Origin: Clostridiales bacterium
GTDB lineage: Bacteria; Bacillota; Clostridia; Saccharofermentanales; Saccharofermentanaceae
Reading direction: 5' to 3'
DNA: 64,000 nucleotides
Assembly: GCA_017620475.1 (NCBI GenBank)
Contig: JAFZQI010000039.1
Span: 1 to 64,000 of the forward strand
The position numbers and the translations under genes are program-made. The notes beneath the pieces were generated by a model. That model was not told where the DNA came from, ran no database searches, and worked only from the letters and a program-made list of their open reading frames with translations. Positions 16,733 to 25,087 of the stretch are shown here, one piece after another. Each line of letters opens with the position of its first letter. Within the stretch, counting starts at the first letter, position 1.

Positions 16733-16741
16733 ATTATAGCA
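16733..16741 (-). promoter_or_regulatory. Extended -10 promoter of the alcohol dehydrogenase operon
   Basis: The minus strand reads TGCTATAAT, about 62 nt upstream of the ATG. Confidence 0.5.
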
Positions 16742-16772
16742 AGGTTTTGCGCAATAGTTTTCTCTTTTTGTA

Positions 16773-16801
16773 TTGATACTCATTTTTCGTTGGCGTAAAA
16801 T
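16773..16801 (+). promoter_or_regulatory. Promoter of the purine permease gene
   Basis: TTGATA, a 17-nt spacer and TAAAAT. No purine riboswitch core is recognisable in the short 38-nt leader that follows. Confidence 0.6.
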
Positions 16802-16839
16802 TTTAATGTAATACCAAAAAAATATGGGGAGGTATAGGT

Positions 16840-18267
16840 ATGGAAAAGCTGTTTCAATTAAAGAAAAACGGCACGACCGTCCGCACGGAGGTCATTGCGG
16901 GCTTGACGACATTCATGACGATGGCATATATCATCGCTTTGAATCCGAATCTTCTTACGGGATTTGGTGCGGAGGGCCAGGCACTGTGGAATGGTGTATT
17001 CCTTGCGACTTGTATTGCATCTGCCATCGGTACACTCTGCATGGCATTTCTTGCCAACAAGCCGTTCGTTATGGCACCGGGCATGGGCCTTAACAGTTTC
17101 TTTGCAGCGGTGACGGCGAACATCGTAGCCATCACGGGAATGACTTATCTTCAGTCGTTCCAGAGTGCACTGGTCATTGTCTTTATCGAAGGCTTGATCT
17201 TTATCGTTTTGTCAGTCCTGAATGTCAGAGAAAAGATCGTTCATGCGATCCCGGCCGGCGTTCGTCTCGGTATCGGCCCTGCGATCGGTTTGATGCTGAT
17301 GAATATCGGATTCGGTTCGAATGTGGGCGTCTATTCTGAAAGCGGCGGACCATTCTATGCTATGCGTGATTTCTTCGGTTCTCTTACCGCGAATTTTGCT
17401 AAGGATACCATGGGCGACGAGGGCTATAAGTGGATGGTCCTTACTGTAGTTACCATGTTTATCGGTCTTTTCGTTATCGTAGCTCTGGATCACCTGAAAG
17501 TGAAGGGTGCCGTTCTTTACGGTATGCTGGTGGCTTCCTGTGTCTACTGGGCCGCAGAGGCGATTCTTTTCAGCATGAATCCGTTTGCATCGCTTAAAGA
17601 TGCATCTTTTGTTCCTCCTTTCAAGGATATGGCGGACACCACGCTCTTCAGACTGAACTTCGAAGGATTCATGGAGATCGGATGGTTTACGATCATCACG
17701 CTTATCATTACCTTCTGCATCATCGATATGTTTGATACCATCGGAACGCTGGTGGGTACCGCATCCCGTGCCAAGATGCTGGACAAAGAAGGCAACATGC
17801 CGAACATGAAGGAGGCGCTCCTTTCGGACGCTATCGGTACCGTTACGGGTTCTGTGACAGGTACTTCCACAGTTACCACATTTGTTGAGTCTGCTTCCGG
17901 TGTGGAGGCCGGTGGACGTACAGGTCTTACCGCGGTGGTTTCGGCCGTGATGTTCCTGCTTTGCATCTTCATCGCCCCGATCGCTGCATTGATTCCGGCT
18001 GCGGCAACATCTTCCGCGCTGATCTATGTTGGTATCCTGATGCTCGGAAACCTCAAGGAAATTGATTTCACGGATCTTTCCCAGCTGCTTCCGGTATCCG
18101 TTATGCTTCTGGCGATGCCGATCTCCGGTTCTATCGGACACGGTATTGGTCTTGCTCTCATCAGCTACACGATCATTAAGCTCTGCACAGGCAAGGTGAA
18201 GGATGTATCGGCACTGACCGCCGTTCTCTCGCTGATCTTCCTGCTGAAGTTCTTCATCGCGATCTGA
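16840..18267 (+). CDS. NCS2-family purine permease (AzgA-like)
   Basis: 475 residues, about 12-14 hydrophobic segments. The N-terminal TEVIAGLTTFMTMAYIIALNP and AFLANKPFVMAPGMGLNSFFA are hallmarks of the AzgA/GhxP branch of NCS2, which imports adenine, guanine or hypoxanthine with protons. DMFDTIGTLVG and the TSTVTTFVESASGVEAGGRTGL region contain the conserved acidic residues of this family. GGGGAGG lies upstream of the ATG. It is monocistronic between its own promoter and a strong terminator. The exact purine cannot be read off. Confidence 0.92.
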   Translation: MEKLFQLKKNGTTVRTEVIAGLTTFMTMAYIIALNPNLLTGFGAEGQALWNGVFLATCIASAIGTLCMAFLANKPFVMAPGMGLNSFFAAVTANIVAITGMTYLQSFQSALVIVFIEGLIFIVLSVLNVREKIVHAIPAGVRLGIGPAIGLMLMNIGFGSNVGVYSESGGPFYAMRDFFGSLTANFAKDTMGDEGYKWMVLTVVTMFIGLFVIVALDHLKVKGAVLYGMLVASCVYWAAEAILFSMNPFASLKDASFVPPFKDMADTTLFRLNFEGFMEIGWFTIITLIITFCIIDMFDTIGTLVGTASRAKMLDKEGNMPNMKEALLSDAIGTVTGSVTGTSTVTTFVESASGVEAGGRTGLTAVVSAVMFLLCIFIAPIAALIPAAATSSALIYVGILMLGNLKEIDFTDLSQLLPVSVMLLAMPISGSIGHGIGLALISYTIIKLCTGKVKDVSALTAVLSLIFLLKFFIAI

Positions 18268-18338
18268 TGCATAGCAGAATGTAATCCTGCGAGCCTTAGG
18301 TCAGAAGTGATCTGAAGCCTGAAGAAAACCAATGAAAT

Positions 18339-18381
18339 GTGACCGTGGTCATGTGACAAAACATGACTGCGGTCACTTTTT
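18339..18381 (+). terminator. Terminator after the purine permease gene
   Basis: A 16-bp stem (GTGACCGTGGTCATGT / ACATGACTGCGGTCAC, one mismatch pair) with a 6-nt loop and TTTTTC. Confidence 0.9.
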
Positions 18382-18494
18382 CATTCCCGTAGGGTTTAGT
18401 AGAGTGGAAGCAGGACAGAAAAAACCGGCGGAAAAGCGTGGAAGATCAGCGGACGGATGCCGGACGACGTAAAGAAGGAGAAAAGAAAGAAGTA

Positions 18495-19673
18495 ATGAGC
18501 AGTCAGGAAATCAGCATGAAACAAGAAGTTTCGGGGAAGTCGCGTTCCAGGCTTTCTCCGTGGCCGTACCTTCGCAACAACCGGGTGCGCTCGACGGTCC
18601 TGGTCATCAGCCTTGCGATGTTTATGGTCATGATCTATGTCATGAACTACATCGTCGGCGGTACGACAGAACCCTTTGAAAAGTGCGATGTAGCCGCTTT
18701 TGAACGTATGAGGATCCTCGATACGGTGATTTTCGAAGGGGATGAAGAATTCGAATCGGACGAAGCTTTCCTCGATGAAGCATGGCGCCGAATCGGAGAA
18801 GTGGCAAAGGAAATGGAGACCGAAGACGAAGTCATTCGCGCTCTCCCTTTTGCCTGGCAGGCCACGACACTCAATTCATTTATCGGACAGATGGGCGTAA
18901 ACTGCTATCTTTTCCAAAACAGCAAGGACTGCGAAGACTTTCTTACACATATGGAGGCGAAGCTCATTTCAGGCAGAATGCCGGAAGCACCGGGGGAAGT
19001 CCTGATGGAGAAACGCCTTATGGATAATCACAAAAACGATAACACGCTTCTTCGCAACATGGGAAGTGAGTATCACGTGGTAGGTGTGATCTCCTCCGAC
19101 TACTACCTTTCCTTCGGTATTTCGATACCGGGCGAAAATGATGTGAACATGATGGTCCTGACCCCAAAGGGAAGCGATACCGATTTCCGCAAAGTAGCGG
19201 AGAAACACGGCTTTGAGGTGGAATACTATGTGGACCGGGAGATCGCACACAAGAATCTCATCAAGGGAATGGGCGGTTCGCTGGATACTGTGCAGTCGAT
19301 CTTTACCGGAGTTGCTGGAGCGCTGCTTATGATCTGTGTTTCAGTGGTCATGGCGCTGCACATCATGGACAGACACAATGAGTGGTGCCTGCTAAACTCG
19401 ATTGGTTTCGGAACCGGTGAGATCTATCTGATGGCGTTAAAAGAGATCCTGATCTGTATCCTGATCGCACTGGTTTTCGGAGGCATCCTTTCCTTAAGCG
19501 GATGCTTCCTTCTGGAGAAACTTCTCTATAATCCGATCGGCATTACGATCCGGATGTTCCGTCCGGATGCGATTCCCAGGATCCTGATCGTTTTCGCTGC
19601 TCTTCTGGGTATTTCCCAGATTCCGTTATTTAACGGCATGAGAAAGATCCAGACGATCGATGCGATCGAGTAG
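18495..19673 (+). CDS. ABC transporter permease, FtsX/MacB type
   Basis: 392 residues: a cytoplasmic N-terminus with WPYLRNNRVRSTVLVIS leading into TM1, a large extracytoplasmic domain (about 50-275), and three C-terminal TM helices with the FtsX-like LNSIGFGTGEIYLMALKEI motif. Such permeases form exporters or lipid/peptide-sensing complexes. Start choice is uncertain: the ATG at 18495 has AAGGAG 15 nt upstream, and a GTG start at 18438 is possible. The partner ATPase and a second, different permease follow, then a two-component system. Confidence 0.82.
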   Translation: MSSQEISMKQEVSGKSRSRLSPWPYLRNNRVRSTVLVISLAMFMVMIYVMNYIVGGTTEPFEKCDVAAFERMRILDTVIFEGDEEFESDEAFLDEAWRRIGEVAKEMETEDEVIRALPFAWQATTLNSFIGQMGVNCYLFQNSKDCEDFLTHMEAKLISGRMPEAPGEVLMEKRLMDNHKNDNTLLRNMGSEYHVVGVISSDYYLSFGISIPGENDVNMMVLTPKGSDTDFRKVAEKHGFEVEYYVDREIAHKNLIKGMGGSLDTVQSIFTGVAGALLMICVSVVMALHIMDRHNEWCLLNSIGFGTGEIYLMALKEILICILIALVFGGILSLSGCFLLEKLLYNPIGITIRMFRPDAIPRILIVFAALLGISQIPLFNGMRKIQTIDAIE

Positions 19674-19749
19674 GACAGATGATCTGACAATTGATTAGCA
19701 CGCGCCGAGGAGGCCTCGGCGGAGAATCGAAGAGAATAAGGAGAAAAAC

Positions 19750-20430
19750 ATGTTTACACTACAGGATGCCACAATGATCTACGATATGGATAAAGAAGAG
19801 AAAGTTTATGCGATGAAGAGCATGAATCTGACACTCCCGGACAAAGGCCTGGTCGGCGTGATCGGTCCTTCCGGTTCCGGAAAGTCGACGCTGATGTACA
19901 CGATGTCGACCTTGAAGAAACTGACTTCCGGTGAGATTTTTTATAATGGAAAAGCACTGTCTTCCGTAAGTGATTCGGAGAAGCAGCGTCTCCGCCGCAG
20001 CGAGTTCGGATTCGTGTTCCAGAGACACTATCTTATCAACTACATGACGGCGCTCGAAAATGCCATTGTCGCGGCGACGATCCCGGTCAATGAAGCAAAA
20101 GCGAAAGCCGAGAAACTGCTTTTGGAGATCGGCCTGAAGAAGAGTGAGCTCAACCATAAGCCGAATAAGCTTTCCGGCGGACAGAGGCAGCGTATTGCCA
20201 TCGCAAGAGCCATGATGAACGATCCGAAAGTGCTTTTCGCGGATGAACCGACGGCGTCACTTGACCATGAGAATGCCTATCTTGTCATGGACCGCCTGAA
20301 GGAGTATGCGAAGGACAGGCTGGTCATCGTGATTACCCATGACACGAGCATCATCCAGGATGCGGACATGACCGTGAAGATCTGGGACGGCGCGATCTCG
20401 GAAGTCGAAACGAAGGGGGAGATCGCATGA
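19750..20430 (+). CDS. ABC transporter ATP-binding protein (MacB/LolD type)
   Basis: 226 residues with a full ATPase core: Walker A GPSGSGKST, Q-loop FVFQRHYLI, signature LSGGQRQR, Walker B VLFADEPTASLD and switch ITHD. Length and motifs fit the MacB/BceA/LolD group that drives FtsX-type permeases by mechanotransmission. The RBS (AAGGAG) lies about 10 nt upstream. The 3' end overlaps the next permease by 4 nt (ATGA). Flanking by two different permeases suggests a heterodimeric complex. Confidence 0.95.
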   Translation: MFTLQDATMIYDMDKEEKVYAMKSMNLTLPDKGLVGVIGPSGSGKSTLMYTMSTLKKLTSGEIFYNGKALSSVSDSEKQRLRRSEFGFVFQRHYLINYMTALENAIVAATIPVNEAKAKAEKLLLEIGLKKSELNHKPNKLSGGQRQRIAIARAMMNDPKVLFADEPTASLDHENAYLVMDRLKEYAKDRLVIVITHDTSIIQDADMTVKIWDGAISEVETKGEIA

Positions 20431-21524
20431 GACCGTTTTCCGCAATGACCTATATCCGCGGCAATAAGTGGCGCGTGCTGGTTCTGGTGCTGATGATGTC
20501 TTTCATTACGGTGTGCTTCATCGGCGGCATGTATGTCGATAACCCGGGCGAGTCATTCCGTATCGTGCTGGGCGAACCGAATACGTTCCTGCTTCTTTCG
20601 CCGCGCGGGTCGAGTAATGATGCGATCGATCAGTACCATGCGCTACAGGAGGAGCTTCCGGATATGCTTCCTGATGAGGCGAAGACGATCCTGTATGTCA
20701 ATCACGGCTATTTCGACTATGAATCTATCGAGATGTTTAACTGCACAACGAATCACTACATTTTCAAAAGTGTAGAGGATTTCGAGATATTCAAGGAAAG
20801 AACGGGGCTGGTGCCCAAAGAGATCACTCTCGGAAACGGGGAGACCGCCATGACCGAACTTCTGGCGAATAACAGAGGATTCAAAGTCGGTGATTCCATT
20901 ACAAACAGCGGGAGCCTGACACTTGCAAAAACACTGGACCAGCCGGGCATGCGTGTCTATTCCGTTTTAGACTTGCAGGGTACCGGCTGCATGATGATCT
21001 TAAGTAACGACGGCAACTGTGATCAGAAACTCCATGAGGATCTTGACCGGCTTGCCCGCGAGATCTCTGCCAGGTATCCGCGCGTATACTGCCTGACGAA
21101 CTCTTTCGAGATGGAAGATGTGGAGCAGCAGATGGGCTTTATGTATGATATCTTCGGTGCCATTGTGGCCGTTCTGACTATTGTCCTTCTGGTGACGATC
21201 AATGCGGCGTTTACAGCGGCTTACGATAAGAGAAAGCACGAGTTTGCCATCTACAAGGCGATCGGTTTTACCAAAGGACAGATCTTCCGGAAGGTGGCAT
21301 CCGAGGTACTTCTGATGAATGCGGCGGCGATCGCGCTGGGAGCGCTTCTTAATGGAGGCACGATCCTTGTACTTAATCAGGTATTGTGGAGCTATGGCCA
21401 TCATTTCTACCGCGTTTCCAAGATGGCTCTCTGGGGAACGGTCATCGCGGAAGTCCTCATTATCACCACCATCATTTTCCTCAATTGGAGGAAAGTCCGA
21501 AAGTGCGAAGTCACGGAAGAATAA
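20427..21524 (+). CDS. ABC transporter permease, FtsX/MacB type (second)
   Basis: 365 residues with the same plan as the first permease: N-terminal TM (YIRGNKWRVLVLVLMMSFITVCF), an extracytoplasmic domain of about 210 residues, and three C-terminal TMs with KAIGFTKGQIFRKVASEVLL. It is translationally coupled to the ATPase gene. Sequence differs enough from the upstream permease to be a heteromeric partner, not a recent duplicate. A strong terminator follows, separating the transporter from the two-component genes. Confidence 0.85.
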   Translation: MRPFSAMTYIRGNKWRVLVLVLMMSFITVCFIGGMYVDNPGESFRIVLGEPNTFLLLSPRGSSNDAIDQYHALQEELPDMLPDEAKTILYVNHGYFDYESIEMFNCTTNHYIFKSVEDFEIFKERTGLVPKEITLGNGETAMTELLANNRGFKVGDSITNSGSLTLAKTLDQPGMRVYSVLDLQGTGCMMILSNDGNCDQKLHEDLDRLAREISARYPRVYCLTNSFEMEDVEQQMGFMYDIFGAIVAVLTIVLLVTINAAFTAAYDKRKHEFAIYKAIGFTKGQIFRKVASEVLLMNAAAIALGALLNGGTILVLNQVLWSYGHHFYRVSKMALWGTVIAEVLIITTIIFLNWRKVRKCEVTEE

Positions 21525-21543
21525 TATACCCTCTTTTAAACGG

Positions 21544-21573
21544 AAAACCTCCGAAGAAGTTCGGAGGTTTTTC
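21544..21573 (+). terminator. Terminator after the ABC transporter operon
   Basis: A 12-bp perfect stem (AAAACCTCCGAA / TTCGGAGGTTTT) with a GAAG loop and following T residues. Confidence 0.93.
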
Positions 21574-21689
21574 TCATTTATAGACATTTCCGTTATTATG
21601 TACATAAAGAATACACATCCATGGGGTATACTGACATTAATCAAGGATGACATGCGTGATTGGATTCATGCAGGGGAGATCGGGAAGAC

Positions 21690-23294
21690 ATGAAGAAGCA
21701 TTACATACGATTATCGATCGTGATCTGTTCGCTGATACTGGTGGCTGTGCTGCTGGGAAGTGTTTTCTTTACCTACGCACAGATCCAGAAGGTCAATACG
21801 GAATACATGGATGCCTGTAAAGTACAATCCACCTATGATGTGGAGCATTTTGATCAGAATTCCGGTTTTGTGGATGTGCTTCGCCATACTTTCTCCTCTA
21901 CCTGGAGAAATGCCGGATTCAGATCAAGCGATATCGGTTTCTACGGAGCCCTGACCTGGACGAAAAACGGAAAGAAGGGCACGATCGTTTCTCAGGACTA
22001 TGTCCGCGTGTATTATCTGATCAGTGAGAAAGTGGAATACCCGGATCAGGTCAGGATCCTTCTTCTGGACGACCGGTTTGACCGGCCGGACAGCTCGCGC
22101 GAGGATCTATGGAATTTTACGATGAGTGCCGGCGCGGACGATGTCTTCGTACACAGCGGAACGATCTCGTATTCCACCTTGAACCCGAGAGAAGAGAAGA
22201 CCTATTCCTTCCGTAACGCGAATCCGGATATCGACGGACTGGATAACATCGAGCTTCACTGGGGAGAACAGACATATCTGTGCGGTGAATATATTTCCAT
22301 GTCGGAGACGAAGGCTCAGGCGAAACTGAATCAGGAAGCCGAGAAGATCTATGCGGAAGTGATAAATGATCCTGATGCGGGAAAAGAACTGAATCTGGAG
22401 AAGAAAGGCTGGCTTTCTTCCTACTGCATCTATTATGCGTCCACAAGATATGATGTGGAAGTACCGATGACCTCTTATGCGGTGTATGTTTTCCATCCGC
22501 TTGAGATCGTGCTGTCCGATAATCTTTATGTGTATCTTCTCTTTCTGATCGTCCTTTTTGCACTTGAAGCGCTGGCGGTCTTTATGATGAACCGTGTCTA
22601 TGTTAACCGCAGGGAATATGAACTTCGAAGCCGGAATCTGACAAGAAGCGTGGCCCATGAACTGAAGACGCCTCTGGCGGTGACGAAGGCCTATGTGGAG
22701 AACTGGGAATATATCGATGAAGAAGACCGGCCGCAGATCTCCGAGAAGATCAATTCCGAGGTGGACCATATGACGCGCCTGGTGAATTCTCTTTTGGACC
22801 TGTCGAAGATGGATACAGGAAATGTGGAACTAAAACCGGAAGAAGTGGAGCTTCTTTCTCTGACCCGTGCCGAGTTCAGCCGTCTTGACATGATCGCGAA
22901 GGAAAGAGGCCTTGAAGTGGAATGGAAGACGGATAAGAAGGACGGAGACTACTGTGTTCCGGCCGATCTGGAACTGATGAAAATGGTGATCGGAAACTTC
23001 CTTTCCAATGCGGTAAAATATGCTAAGAAGAATGTGAAGATCCGTTTCCTTGATAACGGAAAGAGTGTACGAGTTTGCTTCTGTAATGACGGAACGAGGA
23101 TCGAGCCCAGGGAGCTTAAGCATATCTGGGATCTGTTCTATAAGACGGATAAAGCCAGGACGGACCGCTTCGGAAGCAGCGGTGTCGGACTTGCCGTCAA
23201 TAAGAGTATACTGGAGCTTCACAAAGCGAAATACGGATGCCGGAGCGATGATTCGGAGACGGTATTCTGGTTGGAGATGAAGAAAGGGTCATGA
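21690..23294 (+). CDS. Sensor histidine kinase
   Basis: 534 residues: TM1 at about 8-28, an extracytoplasmic sensor of about 240 residues, TM2 near 280-300, then HisKA with SVAHELKTPLAV (phospho-acceptor His323) and HATPase motifs NFLSNAVKYAKK and FGSSGVGLAVNKSI. It senses an outside signal and phosphorylates the OmpR-type regulator that overlaps its stop by 4 nt. The ATG at 21690 begins the usual basic-hydrophobic N-terminus; a TTG ten codons earlier is unlikely. Probable target is the ABC exporter upstream, from position only. The sensor domain is not recognised. Confidence 0.92.
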   Translation: MKKHYIRLSIVICSLILVAVLLGSVFFTYAQIQKVNTEYMDACKVQSTYDVEHFDQNSGFVDVLRHTFSSTWRNAGFRSSDIGFYGALTWTKNGKKGTIVSQDYVRVYYLISEKVEYPDQVRILLLDDRFDRPDSSREDLWNFTMSAGADDVFVHSGTISYSTLNPREEKTYSFRNANPDIDGLDNIELHWGEQTYLCGEYISMSETKAQAKLNQEAEKIYAEVINDPDAGKELNLEKKGWLSSYCIYYASTRYDVEVPMTSYAVYVFHPLEIVLSDNLYVYLLFLIVLFALEALAVFMMNRVYVNRREYELRSRNLTRSVAHELKTPLAVTKAYVENWEYIDEEDRPQISEKINSEVDHMTRLVNSLLDLSKMDTGNVELKPEEVELLSLTRAEFSRLDMIAKERGLEVEWKTDKKDGDYCVPADLELMKMVIGNFLSNAVKYAKKNVKIRFLDNGKSVRVCFCNDGTRIEPRELKHIWDLFYKTDKARTDRFGSSGVGLAVNKSILELHKAKYGCRSDDSETVFWLEMKKGS

Positions 23295-23983
23295 TGTCGA
23301 TGGAGAATCAGTACAAATTACTTCTGGCAGAAGATGAACCGGCGCTTCGCATGATCGCGGCTTCATTTTTCCGAAAGAACGGATTTGAAGTAGATGCCGT
23401 CGGAAACGGAGACGATGCATGTACTTTGGTCGAGCGTACGAAATACGATGCAATCATTCTGGACATTATGATGCCTGGAAAAGACGGCAAAGAAGTCTGT
23501 AAATTCATACGCAGTAAATATGACGTCCCGGTGCTTTTCCTAACAGCGCTGGGCGCGGAGCAGGACATTATCGAAGGGTATGAGGTCGGAGCGGATGAAT
23601 ACGTGACCAAGCCCTATTCGACCAAGGTCCTTCTGGCGAAGGTCAATGCGCTGATTGCTCGATATAGAGGGCTTCTGGTGAAGAACGGCCGGATCGTGGT
23701 GGATGAGATCGTGATCGAACCATCACGGAGGCTTGTGACCGTGGATGGCAAGCGGATCGAAACGGCCCCCAAAGAATATGATCTGCTTATGTTTTTCATC
23801 GAGAATCAGAATCAGGTCCTAAGCCGGGACCTTATCCTGGACAAAGTGTGGGGGCGGGATTATGAAGGCTATGACCGGGCTGTCGATACATATGTAAAGA
23901 AGCTTCGTGCGACACTCGGAAAGGCGAATTACCATATAGAAACCGTTATCAAATCCGGATATATCTGGAGAAATAAATCGTAA
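23291..23983 (+). CDS. OmpR-family response regulator
   Basis: 230 residues: receiver domain with acidic pocket AEDEPA, phospho-acceptor Asp58 in ILDIMMPGKDG and Lys in VTKPYSTK, then a winged-helix DNA-binding domain (PKEYDLLMFFIENQNQVLSRDLILDKVWGRD...DTYVKKLR). A transcription factor driven by the adjacent kinase. Tandem ATG codons at 23291 and 23294 make the exact start ambiguous by one residue. It is followed after 12 nt by a lipoprotein gene, likely the same operon. Confidence 0.95.
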   Translation: MMSMENQYKLLLAEDEPALRMIAASFFRKNGFEVDAVGNGDDACTLVERTKYDAIILDIMMPGKDGKEVCKFIRSKYDVPVLFLTALGAEQDIIEGYEVGADEYVTKPYSTKVLLAKVNALIARYRGLLVKNGRIVVDEIVIEPSRRLVTVDGKRIETAPKEYDLLMFFIENQNQVLSRDLILDKVWGRDYEGYDRAVDTYVKKLRATLGKANYHIETVIKSGYIWRNKS

Positions 23984-23995
23984 GGAGAACTGAAT

Positions 23996-25087
23996 ATGAA
24001 GTCTAATAAACTGTTGGCCGTCGCGGCTTGCTGCGCGATGGTTTTGATAAGTGTGTCCTGTGGGAAGGAAAAAAGTAAGGTTTCGGAGGAACAGAAGACT
24101 TTTGAACCACCGAAAGCATCGTATGGAGAAAAAGAGATCACGACGACTCTGGCGCCGATCGAACGGACTTCGAAAGAGTCTGTAAGTGATTGGCCGGTGG
24201 CCGATCTCAGCGGGGATCCGGACGATAGTTTCACAGCTGAGGAGCATTGCTATTATGAGGGTGACCGTTACGTGATCTTTATTCAAAAAGGGGTCACGGT
24301 TCCGGGAGATACGGCGAAGAAGATCGAGTATGTCATGAGTTCGCTCGAAGAGCTTTTCGGGATGTCGTTTGACTATATGGATGACCCCAGTGATAACAAC
24401 TGGAGATACCTGTATTTCGACAAAGAATTTGAAGACGTCAATCCGGACTGCTCCAAGGTGAATGTGCTGATCACGAAGAATCCTCACGACGGCCGTGTCA
24501 ACTGGGCCATGGATACCTGCGCCATGCTTTATGAAGAAGATCTCCAGAAAGACGGGAGTATCTACGTGGCCTACCACGAGCTGGCACATGTCCTGCAGCT
24601 TCGTAATGCCCATGAACTGGGACAGGTGTTCCACGAAGGCGTGGCGGAGTATGCGGAATGGTACTTCGCGCAGAAAGAAAATTACCGGGATGACAGCCTT
24701 GATGTATTCTCGCGGGATGAAGACGGGATGCTGAGCTACGATGAGTCGGAGATGCTAAAGGACGCCGAAGCGGCTTTTGTTTTCGAAAATGAGACGAGCA
24801 GCGGGATATTCCAGCGCCACTACCAGTACGGGTTCCGTTTCGTAAGCTTCCTGGTGGATACCTACGGCATCGAAGTGATCAAGGACATCTGTGATATGTC
24901 CCTGCAGTTCACATTCGATTATACCCGCACGGACATGATCATCCGCGTGCTCAAAGAAGCCACCTCCGAAGACGTGTTCGAAAGATTCGAGAAATGGCTG
25001 CCGGAGGGTTGGGATCAATACACGGAAGAATGCAGAGAATATATGCGGCAGTTCGAAGAGGTGCCGGTCAGCCCCACAGAGCGGTAA
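23996..25087 (+). CDS. Lipoprotein with a zinc metallopeptidase motif
   Basis: 363 residues. Signal peptide ending ISVSC, a standard lipobox, so the protein is lipid-anchored outside the membrane. HELAH (194-198) with FHEGVAEYAEW (Glu218 as likely third zinc ligand) is a gluzincin-type active site. AAGGAG lies 7 nt before the ATG. Co-transcription with the two-component genes suggests cell-envelope or peptide proteolysis under their control. The last 20 nt overlap the convergent pyrophosphatase gene. The exact peptidase family is not recognised. Confidence 0.8.
   Translation: MKSNKLLAVAACCAMVLISVSCGKEKSKVSEEQKTFEPPKASYGEKEITTTLAPIERTSKESVSDWPVADLSGDPDDSFTAEEHCYYEGDRYVIFIQKGVTVPGDTAKKIEYVMSSLEELFGMSFDYMDDPSDNNWRYLYFDKEFEDVNPDCSKVNVLITKNPHDGRVNWAMDTCAMLYEEDLQKDGSIYVAYHELAHVLQLRNAHELGQVFHEGVAEYAEWYFAQKENYRDDSLDVFSRDEDGMLSYDESEMLKDAEAAFVFENETSSGIFQRHYQYGFRFVSFLVDTYGIEVIKDICDMSLQFTFDYTRTDMIIRVLKEATSEDVFERFEKWLPEGWDQYTEECREYMRQFEEVPVSPTER

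Noticed and set aside
16672..16839. Purine riboswitch before the NCS2 permease
   Set aside because: The leader after the predicted promoter is about 38 nt and lacks the conserved riboswitch core.
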